Of a stretch of 64,000 nt of DNA, positions 36,001 through 46,875 are shown one piece after another; within the stretch, counting starts at the first letter, position 1, and each line of letters starts with the position of its first letter. The notes beneath the pieces are model-generated. The model saw only the letters and a list, made by a program, of their open reading frames with translations, was not told the origin of the DNA and did no database searches. A program made the translations under genes and the position numbers. The stretch spans positions 24,416,202 to 24,480,201 of the forward strand of contig CM017555.1 of assembly GCA_007844125.1 (NCBI GenBank), read 5' to 3'. This DNA comes from Sinonovacula constricta. Taxonomy: Eukaryota; Mollusca; Bivalvia; Cardiida; Solecurtidae.

Positions 36001-39000
36001 AATATACAAACCCCTCTGCACTCACAAAAAACAGCATCAATTTTATTAATGTTTTAGGCAAAGAAAAGTTGTTATCACAAATGGCTACTTCAAGGAATTA
36101 ACAAGAGCTTCTGACGAGAGAAAAGGATTTCTTGTTATTCAATGCCAAAAATAGGTGATATACAAATTGTATCTCTTGTCCGTCAATCTCAAAGGTAGGC
36201 CAAACAGTAAGGTCATTTAAGTTGAAATACCAACAATGATTTTTTTATTCTTATATAAATAGGGGCACTAAATCTCTCAAAATACATATAAAGATGACAT
36301 GTATAAAAATGAATTAGGACATGTATGGTGATGATTGTTAATCTCATTTAATGTAAAAAAATCACTAATCATTAAGATCCAAAATGATTAAATTGTACTG
36401 GATCACACTTTTCAACATAAACTGATTCATTGTTTAATATTGTTTACATCTCATACATATATATAGAAGTAGCATCCACAGGTTATTTTTAAAACATTTA
36501 TGTATTTATGTATGTTTTTAGATACCATTTGTGCAATGGCACTGAAAATAATATCGTAATTTACAATGAAAGCACTTAAATGAAGCTAACGTCATAAGTA
36601 ACAGTGCAGTCTATATATTCAAAAGCAAATGCAATAGGTTAGAACTGCTCCTGTTTTCTAGCTACATACATCATTCTTTTGTGGAAATAATATGCTTTCC
36701 TGTGCTGTGTGAAAGATTTATTTTTTGAAACTGTTTTAAAACAACAAACGTGTTCAATTTTAATTCCATGACACATGTTTAATCTCGAATCAAACCTTTT
36801 TTATCCTGGCTCCAATGTAAAGCCTGACCTTTACTCTATCTTAAAATATAAGTTTAATTAAAATATATGATTGACACCTTGCAAAGTGTTTCAAAAACTA
36901 ACACCCCCAAGTATCTTTTGTCCAAACAGGTGACGTCATAGCAGCTAGAAAATAACATTTACTTTAAATGTATTCTGGTCTTACAAGTAACAATACAAAA
37001 ACTTTACTCTTATAAGTGACCCAAAAATTACAGACAGAATGGTAATTTAAACAGCTGTAAAGTGATATAGTTGTAATGGGCAAACAACAACTAAATATTA
37101 TAAATATACAGGAACAAACACAATGACTATACAGATTGGTCTTTCTTATCTAGACTTTTTCTATAAGAAGTCCAAATATGCCTGTTGTAATCTGGACTTG
37201 AGGTTATAAGACTCCAGTGTGAAATCATCCTTAAGCATCTGATTAGCCAGATTTTTAATTTCCTTTAAAATTCAGCCAATAAGATTTTAAGAATGATCTC
37301 AAACTTATGCCTTAAGTTGTATAACCTTGGAGCCCAATACAAAATACTTAAAAAAACATCACCTTTGCTAAAGGTCTACAACTAATATTAGGTTTAGTGT
37401 GCACCGATACGACTGTTGTTAATGGCGATATCCTTTTATTATTATGGAGATAACTCCCAGAAAACTATCTTGGTAGAACCACTAGTGCTAAGCAGGCAGA
37501 CCTGCCCTACAAAAAGTTCTCACCATATGGAAACACATGCATGTGGGTCTGAGGATTTGCAAGCAGCAACTTTAACCACTAGACAATGGGTGGTGAAAAA
37601 ACAACATGCTACAGTGAACTGACAGAGAACAACAAATCAGGCAATCAATACTCAGATTGATAAAAACTGAAAAAAACAATATTTTTATCCATTGCATCTT
37701 CCTCATAAGGTTTCCCAATGAGTGGCTATATCAAATGTTAAAGTTGGACCATGTCATGTAAAAAACACATAAAAAAGGAAAATCTTCTACTAATGGATGA
37801 AATCATGCAAGGCGTCTTTTACAACTCTACTTATGAATGCAATAGGATGGGCCAGTTTTGCCAGCTCATAAACAAAATATCATTGCTTAATATACTCAGA
37901 GGAATAAACAACACATGTCCACTTGAAACAAATATAGTGCTGCCTTCACTGCATTAAGCATGACATGAACACATTATCCTGACATTCGGCTGATCAGTTG
38001 TGGATCATTATCCTGACTGATCAATTGTGGAACATTATCCTGATTGATCAATTGTGGAACATTATCCTGACATTGGGCTGATCAATTGTGGAACATTATC
38101 CTGACATTGGGCTGATCAATTGTGGAACATTATCCTGACATTGGGCTGATCAATTGTGGAACATTATCCTGACTGATCAATTGTGGAACATTATCCTGAC
38201 CGATCAATTGTGGAACATTATCCTGACATTGGGTTGATAAATTGTGGAACATTATCCTGACCGATCAATTGTAGAACATTATCCTGATATTAGATTGATC
38301 AATTGTGGAACATTATCCTGACCGATCAATTGTAGAACATTATCCTGATATTAGATTGATCAATTGTGGAACATTATCCTGACCGATCAATTGTAGAACA
38401 TTATCCTGATATTAGATTGATCAATTGTGGAACATTATCCTGACCGATCAATTGTGGAACATTATCCTGACATTGGGTTGATCAATTGTGGAACATTATC
38501 CTGACCGATCAATTGTAGAACCTTATCCTGATATTAGATTGATCAATTGTGGAACATTATCCTGATTGATCAATTGTGGAACATTATCCTGACTGATCAA
38601 TTATGGAACATTATCCTGACATTGGGCAGATCAGGTGTGGAATATTATCCTGATATTGGGCAGATCAATTGTGGAACATTTTTCTGACATTGGGCTGATC
38701 AATTGTGGAACATTATCCGGATATTGGGCTGATCAATTATGGAACATTATCCCAATAATGGGTTGATCAATTGTGGAACATTATCCTGATACTGTGTTGA
38801 TCATTTGTGGAACATTATCCTGATATTGGGCTGATCAATTATGGAACATTATCCCAATAATGGGTTGATCAATTGTGGAACATTATCCTGATATTGGGCT
38901 GATCAATTGTGGAACATTATCCTGATATTGGGCTGATCAATTGTGGAACATTATCCTGACATTGGGCTGATCTATTGTGGAACAATATCCTGACATTGGG

Positions 39001-41905
39001 CTGATGAATTGTGGATCATTATCCTGACTGATTAATTGTGGAACATTATCCTGATATTGGGTTGATCAATTGTGGAACATTATTCTGATATTGGGTTGAT
39101 CAATTGTGGAACATTATTCTGACTGATCAATTGTGGAACATTATTCTGACACTGGGCTGATCAATTGTGGAACATTATCCTGACTGATCAATTGTGGAAC
39201 AATATCCTGATATTGGACTGATAAATTGTGGAACATTATCCTGACATTGGGCTGATCAATTGTTGAACTACCTTTACATTTGCCTCAGTATTGGCAAGGG
39301 AGCTATACCATTACCATTGTTAAAGCCTTTGGTATGTCATGGCTTTTTTTTGTACCCTGGACCATCCTTATCTATACCTGACTGAGCTAACAGGTATTTT
39401 TAAGGATATTAGTAGCAAATGGCAACATGTAGGTCAAGAGTTTCTGACTCACAACATATAACAACATGGGTTCAAGTCCTTCATGGTAAAAGTTTTCATA
39501 AAGATTGTGTGCAGGATTAAAACATTTCAAGTCTTTGAATTCAATTAGTCTTGGAATTCAATAAACAACTACATAGACAAGTATCCACCAGCATTTTTTT
39601 CAAATTAAATATTACTTGAATGCAAAGAATTTTCAGCAGTTTATCTTTAAGAGCAATTTTAGACTCTGTTAAAGTTCAACACAAAATCATATGCATGCAG
39701 TCCTTTACAAATCAGCAAAATCTCTTGTCACCCCAGCAAATACTGTCTTTTAAGCAAAGTGTCTGTCTTTCCAGCAAAATCTGTCATTCCAGAAAATTTT
39801 ACATAAATGGTCCAGTGATGTAGATTTTGTTAGCCTAGTTTACCAAACGTCCATTGATTTTAAATTTCATGTGTGAAGAGTGCATTTTTGAAAATGGTAA
39901 CTGTTATTAGTCCCCAGCTAACAGGTAACAACTTTTAATCCTTTAATTGCTGGGAATGCCATTAGGATGGGGTATGTTGTATGTTTATAAGGGCTAGATG
40001 GTGTTTTCAATAACTAAAGGGTTAAAATGGTATTTTATTTCTTTTTTTAAAGATTATAAACTAATTTTAGTTTTAACATTTACAGTGTGGTAAAATTAAA
40101 GGTTACTTACTAAAAGAATGGAAAGAACAACATTTATAGAAACAAACATCCTTTTCCTAATTCTGTCAGAACATCCTAAAAAAAACAAGTTATTGACTGG
40201 TCTGCATTGAGACCAATGAAAAATCAATGAGTGTATGTTTTCTAGGTCAGACTAAGGCACTGTGTTTGTAACAAGCAATGTTACAATTAATTGACAGAGC
40301 AAATCAGTTTGTCAACTCTAAAAATCCATACTTTATGTAGAGAAGTGTAGATAAAAACACTTAAATTGGCATAACTATGAATGAATTTTAAAAAAAATGC
40401 CAATTTTAATTATTTATCTAGTGAAAATAGAAAGGTATCAATGGATGAATGTGCCTAATTGAAGAAATTTAATATAATTTTTCAGTTTTCTCTTGAAGCC
40501 CTTATTTCTTGCTATAAACATTGCAGTTTTAACAAAAAAATTGACTAGATGCTTATCCTAGTTTAATGTTAATTAATGGTATCTGCAATATTCCTGTTAC
40601 TGAAACCCAAAATAGTTTCTGATTTATCCTGCCCACTATATATTTATTCAGCTAATATACCTAATGGATGAGTTCAATCAAATTTAAATATGCATAGTTC
40701 AAACCAGAAAATATTAATAGAATATTAAAAAGTACATGTTTTTTTTGGTTATATATTTAATCCTTTAGTCTGTTTTAATCTTTAAACAGTTATGTTTTGT
40801 TGGTTTTTTGGTCCCCTTCGACCAACTCAATTATGGTCATCTTGGTGGCAGCCAGCTAATTATTGGAGGAAAAACAACAACCCAGACCTATGACTTGGTA
40901 GAACTGTTAGTACACCACAAGTTAGCTAAAGAAACCTTCAGACATGAAAGTTCTCGCCCTGACTGAAACTTGAACCCACATGGTCAGGGGCTAAGAATTT
41001 ACAAGTCTGCAACTTAAACTATTCGCCCATGGGCGCCCTCGTAAATAGTTGAGACTATTATGCTATAAACACAAAACAGTTCATTATTTTGTTAAGTCAG
41101 CTCACCTTTCTAACTGATATGTTTCCCCTAGGAGTGGATTGAAGGGCTTCCCTATTCTGTCCCAGTTAGAGGAGATGGCTGAGACGGCAAATGCTGCCAC
41201 ATACTGAAAAAGACAGCAGACAGATTGATCATATAGACAGCATGGAATGAAACATAATGATAAAAAAGACAGATAAATTGATCAAATAGACAGCAGATAT
41301 ATGGCTGAAATGGAAAAAGAAATAAATAGAATTTTTTTAAAATAGACAGCAAGGTATGGAACATACTGAAATAGACTGTGGCAAGATTGATGAAATAGAC
41401 AGCAAATTAACAAGTCAACAGAAGACTTTTCTAACTCTGTGTTTCATATTTTCAAGAAGATGGGAATGTTTTTGCAGTAGTAAACAAACATATTCTTATT
41501 TTGATCTTGTAGTGCAATAAAATAAATATTTGCATTTGTTATATGGAGTTTTTCAAACCTTGTTAAATAGGTGCTTTATTATTGCATTTTTTATAGATAG
41601 AATATTTTAGCCTCTAATTATGTTTGCATTGTCTTCTCTTGAAATATTGAAATAGATTGATGAAAGAGACTGCTGATGTATTTGCTAGTTGATTGTATAA
41701 CAGCATACTGGGCAAGACAGGCACAACAACTGAACATTGACATTGTAACTTGTATATAAAATAAACTTACCATCATTCTGTCTGCAGGGTTTTCCTGTTT
41801 GACAGCCATGTCAAGGAGGGTGGAGTATTCCAGGTACTCTGTTATTCTTTGAAGGAAGGTTAGAGGCTCATTGAACACAACGGGCATGGTGATCTTAGAC
41901 AGCTC
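23987..41905 (-). CDS. Oxysterol-binding protein-related protein, ORP1/ORP2-like, C-terminal ten exons (5' partial)
   Basis: Ten exons, all with GT-AG ends and matching phases, join to 1170 nt: 389 residues plus TGA. They form nearly the whole OSBP-related domain (ORD), which extracts and carries sterol or phosphoinositide between membranes. Landmarks in the partial protein: start [15 protein letters not shown]; lid region [12 protein letters not shown] (63-74); fingerprint EQVCHHPP (88-95), whose His pair binds PI4P in the family; [60 protein letters not shown]-terminus CPDIF. The pattern is closest to vertebrate OSBPL1A/OSBPL2 as I recall them. The first in-window residue corresponds to a position just inside the ORD, so any ankyrin repeats, PH domain or FFAT motif would be encoded upstream, and ORP1-long and ORP2-like forms cannot be told apart. 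Confidence 0.93.
24945..25108 (-). mobile_element. SINE family B copy in ORP intron
   Basis: On the - strand: GGTGGCGCCTGTGGCTTAGC head, B box GGGTTTGAGTCCC, then GTCTTCCAGCTGACCTGC and CCCAGACATTTGTATGGAGC. One of the better preserved copies. Confidence 0.7.
25391..25481 (-). CDS. ORP gene, exon i
   Basis: 91 nt. Acceptor TATTCAG, donor CCTCT|GTAAGT. It encodes [20 protein letters not shown] and then HRDEWVP, the basic helix found near the C-terminus of ORPs. Confidence 0.93.
25820..26200. repeat. Degraded dispersed repeat
   Basis: ACCTTGAAGGT at the left, GGGACACACCTTCATGGGTA in the middle and a GACAGAAGGATCGCCATACA-type end resemble a very common molluscan dispersed repeat as I remember it. 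Not verified. Confidence 0.35.
26421..26729. mobile_element. TA-flanked MITE with 19-bp perfect terminal inverted repeats
   Basis: TTACATGAACTATAAATAG at 26423-26441 and its exact reverse complement at 26709-26727, flanked by TA on both sides. About 305 bp with no coding capacity; TA duplication suggests Tc1/mariner-type mobilisation. It ends 11 bp from the donor of ORP exon h. Confidence 0.82.
26741..26864 (-). CDS. ORP gene, exon h
   Basis: 124 nt. Acceptor TATTTGTAG, donor ATATAG|GTAAGA. It encodes [14 protein letters not shown] and [20 protein letters not shown], a strongly conserved ORD segment. A MITE ends 11 bp beyond its donor. Confidence 0.94.
27381..27690 (-). mobile_element. SINE family A, near full-length, in ORP intron
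   Basis: Head on the - strand: CCTGGTAGCGCAATCAGTAG (A box) and GGGTTCGAACCC (B box). The body matches 5947-6256 in order, ending near 27381 with a short T-rich tail on the + strand. Confidence 0.85.
27799..27924 (-). CDS. ORP gene, exon g
   Basis: 126 nt, phase 0 at both ends. Acceptor TATTTCAG, donor GAAAAG|GTAAAC. It encodes a low-conservation linker and then [16 protein letters not shown], matching the LLWRxxPRPxNS segment of ORP1/2. Confidence 0.88.
28762..28855. repeat. Foldback repeat family D, copy 1
   Basis: CTAAGCAGAAAGTAGTGCAG-ATCCTGATC on the left mirrors GATTAAGATCTACAC at the right around a short unpaired centre. Relatives at 44920, 47471 and 53511. Confidence 0.6.
29095..29265 (-). 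mobile_element. SINE family B copy
   Basis: Contains AATGCAGGTCAGCTCAAAAA and GGGGCTGAGGAGTTACAAGT, in the order of family B on the - strand. Opposed to the next copy. Confidence 0.6.
29300..29515 (+). mobile_element. SINE family B copy, head-to-head with the previous one
   Basis: GTAACTCCTCAGTCTTCCTC, GGGTTTGAGTCC, GGTCTTCAAGCTGACCTGTG and CCCCAATATGATCATA. Together with 29095-29265 it forms an inverted pair in one ORP intron. Confidence 0.65.
29561..29678 (-). CDS. ORP gene, exon f
   Basis: 118 nt. Acceptor CTTCTCCAG, donor GTCTCA|GTAAGT. It encodes [11 protein letters not shown] and then a variable acidic/lysine-rich stretch. Matches the KKLxALYGKW segment of ORP1/2. Confidence 0.9.
30119..30190 (-). 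pseudogene. Decayed duplicate of ORP exon e, copy 1
   Basis: On the - strand GTGTTGAACTTCAAGCA and AGAGTGGAAGGACACATC align with exon e. In the exon frame it reads [10 protein letters not shown]... then RVEGHI followed by a stop where exon e has Leu. No intact splice sites seen. Confidence 0.8.
30247..30322 (-). pseudogene. Decayed duplicate of ORP exon e, copy 2
   Basis: On the - strand GTGTTAAGTAGTGGTGGGGG, AAAGGATCTTTAT and GGGACACAT align with exon e and run on into AAAGTGGGG, matching the AAAGTAAGTGGG donor region with the GT lost. Confidence 0.65.
30488..30560 (-). pseudogene. Decayed duplicate of ORP exon e, copy 3
   Basis: On the - strand GAGTTAAATTTTAGCATGGA, GGCTGGTTTGGGAAGAATCT and ACATATCTTAATC align with exon e with several substitutions and small indels. 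Confidence 0.7.
30635..30753 (-). CDS. ORP gene, exon e
   Basis: 119 nt. Acceptor ATTTCAG, donor CCAAA|GTAAGT. It encodes [19 protein letters not shown], then [18 protein letters not shown]. Three decayed copies lie in the next intron. Confidence 0.93.
31313..32235. repeat. 17-bp minisatellite (about 54 units) in ORP intron
   Basis: Units GGGTGCGCACAATGTAT, GGGTTCACACAATGTAT and GGGGTGCACAATGTATG alternate irregularly. Because 17 is not a multiple of 3 and the unit lacks stops in most frames, long open frames (up to 327 codons) arise on both strands; none is a gene. The array ends about 17-20 bp from the donor of ORP exon d. Confidence 0.95.
32252..32330 (-). CDS. ORP gene, exon d
   Basis: 79 nt. 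Acceptor AATTTCAG, donor GAGCAT|GTAAGC. It encodes [20 protein letters not shown] and then KIWIEH. The last minisatellite unit ends about 20 bp from its donor. Confidence 0.92.
33425..33601 (-). CDS. ORP gene, exon c (OSBP fingerprint)
   Basis: 177 nt. The acceptor follows a long T-rich tract; donor ACAGA|GTAAGT. It holds the family signature as EQVCHHPP, where most relatives have Ser at the fourth place, followed by ISAFHIES and [17 protein letters not shown]. Confidence 0.94.
33770..33985. repeat. Degenerate tandem repeat, about 35 bp x 6
   Basis: Recurrent ATCTGATTGGTCAA and AAACACACAT stretches in the ORP intron upstream of exon c. Confidence 0.6.
35395..35585 (-). mobile_element. SINE family B copy
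   Basis: TATGGTCATATTGGCAACAT, ATTGCAGGTCAGCTGGAAGA and the head remnant GGGGAGTTACAAT-ACCACTTAGCC. Confidence 0.65.
37430..37600 (-). mobile_element. SINE family B copy
   Basis: TTGGTAGAACCACTAGTGCT, GCAGGCAGACCTGCC, CATGTGGGTCTGAGGATTTG and ACCACTAGACAATGGG. Confidence 0.6.
37917..37978 (-). mobile_element. SINE family A, body part split by the minisatellite
   Basis: GTCCACTTGAAACAAATATA, GTGCTGCCTTCACTGC and CATGACATGAACAC match the body of 27381-27690. The matching head part is at 39262-39400. Confidence 0.8.
37976..39265. repeat. 1.3-kb minisatellite expanded inside a SINE
   Basis: About 40 units of two lengths: 34 bp (GGAACATTATCCTGACATTG plus GGCTGATCAATTGT) and 27 bp (GGAACATTATCCTGACCGATC plus AATTGT, lacking 7 bp). 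A 61-bp long-short dimer recurs several times at about 38240-38450. The unit corresponds to the SINE A segment CACATTATCCTG...CAGTTGTGGAAC. Confidence 0.93.
39262..39400 (-). mobile_element. SINE family A, head part after the minisatellite
   Basis: TTGGCAAGGGAGCTATACCA, AAAGCCTTTGGTATGTCATG and a decayed head ending GACTGAGCTAACAGG match the head side of 27381-27690 in order. Confidence 0.75.
40830..41038 (-). mobile_element. SINE family B copy, long
   Basis: On the - strand: GGCGCCCATGGGCGAATAGT head, GTGGGTTCAAGTTTCAGTCA, GGTCTGGGTTGTT and TAATTAGCTGGCTGCCACCA. Just 3' (window left) of ORP exon b on the + coordinate. Confidence 0.7.
41106..41203 (-). CDS. ORP gene, exon b
   Basis: 98 nt. 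Acceptor TTTTTCAG, donor GAAAG|GTGAGC. It encodes [16 protein letters not shown] and [15 protein letters not shown], an ORD hallmark segment that lines the lipid tunnel in known structures. Confidence 0.93.
41195..41410. repeat. Degenerate tandem repeat at the acceptor of ORP exon b
   Basis: Recurrent AATAGACAGCA and AGATTGATCA stretches; the segment AACATACTGAAATAGAC at about 41360 copies the acceptor junction CACATACTGAAAAAGAC at 41198. Confidence 0.55.
41771..41905 (-). CDS. ORP gene, exon a (first in window)
   Basis: 135 nt, phase 0 at both ends. Acceptor TATTTCAG, donor ATG|GTAAGT. It encodes [15 protein letters not shown] through NPADRMM, the N-terminal helices of the ORD. No upstream exon was recognised in 41906-64000. 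Confidence 0.92.
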
Positions 41906-42044
41906 CTGAAATATACACAGGTTTATTAAAAAATATATACAGGACTATTATATATAGGAATACTAAAACTGTTTTTTATATTGAAATTTACACAGCCACC
42001 AATTAGGGTCATTCATTGTGAATTCAACTATTTTGGTATAAATA

Positions 42045-42390
42045 GTAAGATAAAAGTCTGGGTAGAACTACATTAAGTCCTTCACCCTGAAAGGGTCTGT
42101 GCAGCGAGAGGCTAAGTTGTCTAAGCTGGTATTACAAGTCGTCAACTCTACAGCTAAGCCAAAGATATCTCACAAAACAACAATGGGGTGCCCCCACAAC
42201 AATAGTAGGTTTTTAATTATACATTACAGAGACACAATTATGGTAATACTGTTAATGTCTAGACCCTATACAAATGTCTGGGTAGAACCAGTGACACACC
42301 ACAGGTCAGATAGAAGATCTCCCTACATGTCTTGACTGGGACCTTAGCATTAACACAAAGTGATAGACTGAGGAACTATAGAAAGAGGCA
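42045..42390 (-). mobile_element. Two adjacent SINE family B copies, degraded
   Basis: First GTCTGGGTAGAACTACATTA to about 42170, then TATGGTAATACTGTTAATGT, GTCTGGGTAGAACCAGTGAC and CACCACAGGTCAGATAGAAG. Confidence 0.5.
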
Positions 42391-43371
42391 TCTGTATTAA
42401 AAATAAATCAAAAAATGATTAATTTGAAAAATATGAAAATTATATATAGAAATATATAAAATTTAGATTGCTCTAGAAATACAGATAAAACCTATTTTCT
42501 TATAGCGGGATTAAACAATTTTCAGAGTGGTTCACTGTTACAGACTCTTGTCAAATTGTATAATTGTATTGTCATAATTTAAAAGTTTAAGTCTTTTCAA
42601 CAAAGAATGACATTTAATGACTTCCATCTAAAAATTGCAATGGACAACTCAAGCACTCCTCTGAGTAGAACAACAGACATAAATAAACCAATTTGTTAAT
42701 GCATAGGCCATTTTATGTCCTTACACAGCATTCACAATTATCTCCCTTATCTTTTACAGAAAAATATACATAACTTTGAGTTTATTGGGGGACTGGTTTA
42801 GTCTAGGAACTATAAATAATTTACATTTAAGTTGAACTAACATATTCTGTTCTATGAAAAGTGTTACTACAGCAAAATAACACCCCTCAATCAAAACTTT
42901 CTCTTTTAATCAAAGATAACCAATCACTTGATTCACATCTGGTTTACAGTTTGTGTTTTTGATTTCTTTATATCATAATGTATTATAAAAGTTAATCAGG
43001 CATCAAACAGTCTGAACAAACAGGTACATGTATGTAAGCAATACAGTATAAACACTCGCCCCATACATATGTATGTTGAGAACCGTAAATCAAAACCCAC
43101 CGCCATTTATATTTTGACAGTTGCTTGGAGTTGAGGTGAACAAACATAGTAAATCAAATTAACTATTAAGCCTGTATTCAATATCTTATTAAGCATATAT
43201 GTCCAGGTGAATGGAACTCTCTCCTATATTTCAATATGGTTAGACAACAGTCTGCATAATGAGCACACAAGTACAAGCTTGACATTTTCTTACATACTAT
43301 GTGTAATGTATAATGTTTGTTACTGACTATTGGAGTTACCAACTCCACAATCTTTAAATTAATTGAAGACA

Positions 43372-43470
43372 ATGTCCACTTAAATCAGATATAGTGCTGC
43401 CCTCACTGTGTCTGGCATGTTGTGAACAACCGATGTGAAACCACACACAGACACTTTATTCTGACACCAA
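43372..43470 (-). mobile_element. SINE family A body fragment
   Basis: AATGTCCACTTAAATCAGAT, ATAGTGCTGCCCTCACTGTG and TGTGAACAACCGATGTGAAA. Confidence 0.65.
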
Positions 43471-44919
43471 AGAAAACGTGTTTTAGAATGACCATTTATT
43501 TTTTCTTTGGCCTGAGCGAAGGACATATGTCAGTTTCATTTAAAACGACTTTGGTATTTTGTGTACACAATGAACATTCAAGATTCTAGAACTAAAAATC
43601 CAGTAATGATTTTATCATTTATGTAAATAATATATTTTATTAATCTCCCTTAACCATTGTACTACGTGTACTGTTGTGTTTATTTTTTTATGGTGGTCAA
43701 ATACCTTTTTTAACATAAGATATACATAAGATTTTTTAATTTTTACTTAAATAGGTCGTAATGTTCCAGTCCATGCAATATAATTTCATGTAAATATCAA
43801 CCTTTGTCTCACCTGTCAGTGTTCTAAATAGTGTGTTATATTCTGTGATAATACACCTAGTAATTAATGTCATCTACATTACACAATATTATATTTCAAG
43901 ACCTGCAGTGGAAATAATGAGTTTTCCAAACTATCTTTTCCTTCTATCCGTATTATGGAATGGTGGGGTTCTTCTTGTTTCAAGTTCATGACTGATTTGT
44001 CTAAAATTCATGTACACTGACATTATAGATTACAAAAATAAATCTATGCATCTGAATTTAGTACAAACTATTATATCCCCAGACATTATATTTTCTAAGC
44101 AAAATAAACTTGATTATATGTAATTATCAACCCCACAATTCTAAAATAATCTGTAAGAGTAAATGAAGGCTCTCATTCTTATTATAAGCAATAACATGTC
44201 TTTTAATGTGTACCTGTATATATATGTGTGTGGTGTAGATAAGAAAATAAGGGATTAAGCATGATAAAATTTCCCTTTTAAAATTTTGAGTAACTTAGCA
44301 AATGAGTAACACTAGAACTTTTTTATGACAATTTTTCATTTAAGTAAATAAAGGGTTTATTACTACCAGGTTAAATTACATTTTTTTTAGGATTAAGCAT
44401 AAAAATAGACTTTTTTGTTTATACCAGTAAGTATACTGTATGAAGCACGAAATAAGACGTTTTTTGTTTATACCATTGAGTACTGTAACATAATCTTCAG
44501 AAAACATGATTAAGCTTGAACAACATTTCTTTTGTATTAGTCTAATGAATAGTATTAATTAAAGGTTCTGTTGAAAGGAAATGAGAAAAAAACAAAAAAC
44601 AACAAATACACAACACTAATTACTTTCTCTGAAACTCTGCATTATGTTCCTTCAAAACATGACCAAAATATAAAGAAAAGTGAAACATGATATGCAATTA
44701 ACTGTGACAGTGCAAGTCAATCAATATGGGAAATATGCATCAGTCCATTCATCAGCCAAAAGCACTTAGATGTAATGGGAAGTTTTATTGATATTAACAT
44801 TGCTGTACACATTTTTAAAATAGGGGAAAATTGTAGCACATCATTATTTTGTAGCACATGTTAATAATTAGGACGAGAGACATTTTCAAAAATAATGGAA
44901 GTAGGTTTTTATTTCTTTA

Positions 44920-45000
44920 AATCAGCAGTAAACAGTGCAGATCCCGATCAGACAACTCCCACTGGGAATCAGGGCTGATCTGAATATGTACAAGTTGCTG
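44920..45000. repeat. Foldback repeat family D, copy 2
   Basis: AGTGCAGATCCCGATCAGA at the left pairs loosely with CTGATCTGAATATGTAC at the right. Confidence 0.5.
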
Positions 45001-46119
45001 CTGATATAGAAATTCATGCTGTCAGAAATATAAATGCTGTAAGTTAACTCTTTTATACCAGTTTCTGACAAGAAGCATGACTTCATAAGGAAATGTTATA
45101 TGTGACATCCAACAGATGGACCAACTTTTGTTTCTCTCATGTAACCATATAAATTATTTTACCTAAAAAAAGAATCTCAAAATGCTGTTTATTGGTGTTT
45201 TACATCCATGTGTATATAGGTGAACAATAACACCCCATTTGTCATTACAAAAAAGTATTTCCTATCTGAGTCTTGCTGCACAGTTAGCTCATTGTTACAA
45301 AGAAAACCATGTGACCACTTACTTTTGAGATCATGTTAAATGATTATCTGGGTATTTAGTTTTGCAGTCAACATACTTATTTTTAGCAGCAATCCCCATC
45401 ATGCTTGTTTATAGACTTGGAAACCATAGACATTTAAAGCAATATATTTTATGATTTGTACTGTCTAACAATAAAGTTAATGTTATTAACAGCCTTTACT
45501 AAAACCCGAAAATGAGCTCATTTATGCCGGAATAGTATAATGCACAAATTCCCCAGAACAGAAGAAGTAACAACATGTTCTTGATAGACACAAACTGTCA
45601 GATACCACCATTAAATGCCTTACAGAACTACAATGTACTAAAATGTTAAGCAGAAATGTTGACTAAAACAGCTTGTCCACAGTAAGTCAAATATGATTTT
45701 TTCAATTTTTCATTTAAAAAAGAAAATTGTTGTTGAAACACAATGAATAATGGAATAAAATATTACCTTTGAACACTATGCTATATGTGACACAAAGTCC
45801 TTAAGAAGATTATTTTCTTAAGAATAGGAGAATGAATAGCATTGCCACAATTTTTAAATATTTTTAGCAATGTTAAGCCCAACTCTATTGAACTGTGCAT
45901 GTGAAATTATCTGTCATGTGAAAACATTTGTAATAAACATTTAGTAATATACTGATTCGCTTGATAGTATATAATGCGTGTTTTTAAAGTGTGGATTCAA
46001 TGGTTCTATATCAGGTACCTACGAAAAACTGACAGAATGACTAAGAAATGGGATGGGATGGGATTTGCCGGCATTTTTGTCGATACTGTGTAGCAACATT
46101 TCTATCATTATAGCACAGG

Positions 46120-46315
46120 AGAACTTATGAGGTGCCCAGGGACTGAACCTGGCTGGTCCATTATACTGACACTGCACGACAAGTCAGGCGTAATGCTGTC
46201 CCCTTAGCCTCGAGCATTAGGAGGAAAGCCACTACTACCAACTTTCAAGTCTTTGGTTTGACCCGGCTGGGGTTTGAACCCAGGGCCTCCCGATCCGCTC
46301 GATATCTACCCTAAG
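46120..46315 (-). mobile_element. tRNA-headed SINE, family A-like
   Basis: Head with B box GGGTTCAAACCCC on the - strand and GGATCGGGAGGCCCTG beside it; the remaining body is diverged from family A. Confidence 0.5.
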
Positions 46316-46779
46316 AAATGGTGAACACCAGTCCAAGACCTACAACATTTGAAGGAAGTTTAATTTCAGACAACCTGATAAACAATGGCAGTTACAGATG
46401 TCCGCTACAGCGGGACCTTAGCTTAAACTGTCACGACTCTTTCTAAGATTTATGAAGAATAGTTCAAGCCCCCATTATTATGTCTAGGGAATAAATGTAT
46501 AACCATCTCTTGTCCATAGACTAGTCCCACAGAAAGCAATGGTAATGATTTTTCTGAATATCCTTAAGGATAACTGCAAGATTTATGACCGGTTAACACC
46601 AGCTAAGCAAGACACAGATGGTGTATGATTCGGATATGGGAGGTGTATATAGATAGGAATGAGTTTTGGGGATACAAGATACAGCAATAAACCGAATAAA
46701 ACAAGATTTTTGAGAGAAAAATATTATGAATGTATTGTCTCTCTTACATAAGGAATCACAGTGCGACACTCTTCAGGGC

Positions 46780-46875
46780 CCACCCTAAACATTTGATTTC
46801 CATTTGGGGTGAGAACCTGAATGTGGGAAGGTCTCTTTCAGTTGACTTGTTCTGTCTCAGTGGCTCTACTAAAAA
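46780..46875 (+). mobile_element. SINE family B fragment
   Basis: TTGGGGTGAGAACCTGAATG, GGGAAGGTCTC and TTGACTTGTTCTGTCTCAGT-GGCTCTAC. Confidence 0.4.

Larger units (their letters stand above)
33986..41105 (-). other. Large ORP intron (33602-41105), remaining unique parts
   Basis: 7.5-kb intron between exons b and c. Outside the SINEs and the minisatellite it is AT-rich with no exon; one TGACGTCA lies at about 36931. Confidence 0.6.

Noticed and set aside
37976..39265. Regularly spaced repeats resembling a CRISPR array
   Set aside because: Units are contiguous with no unique spacers, derive from a SINE, and the genome is eukaryotic.
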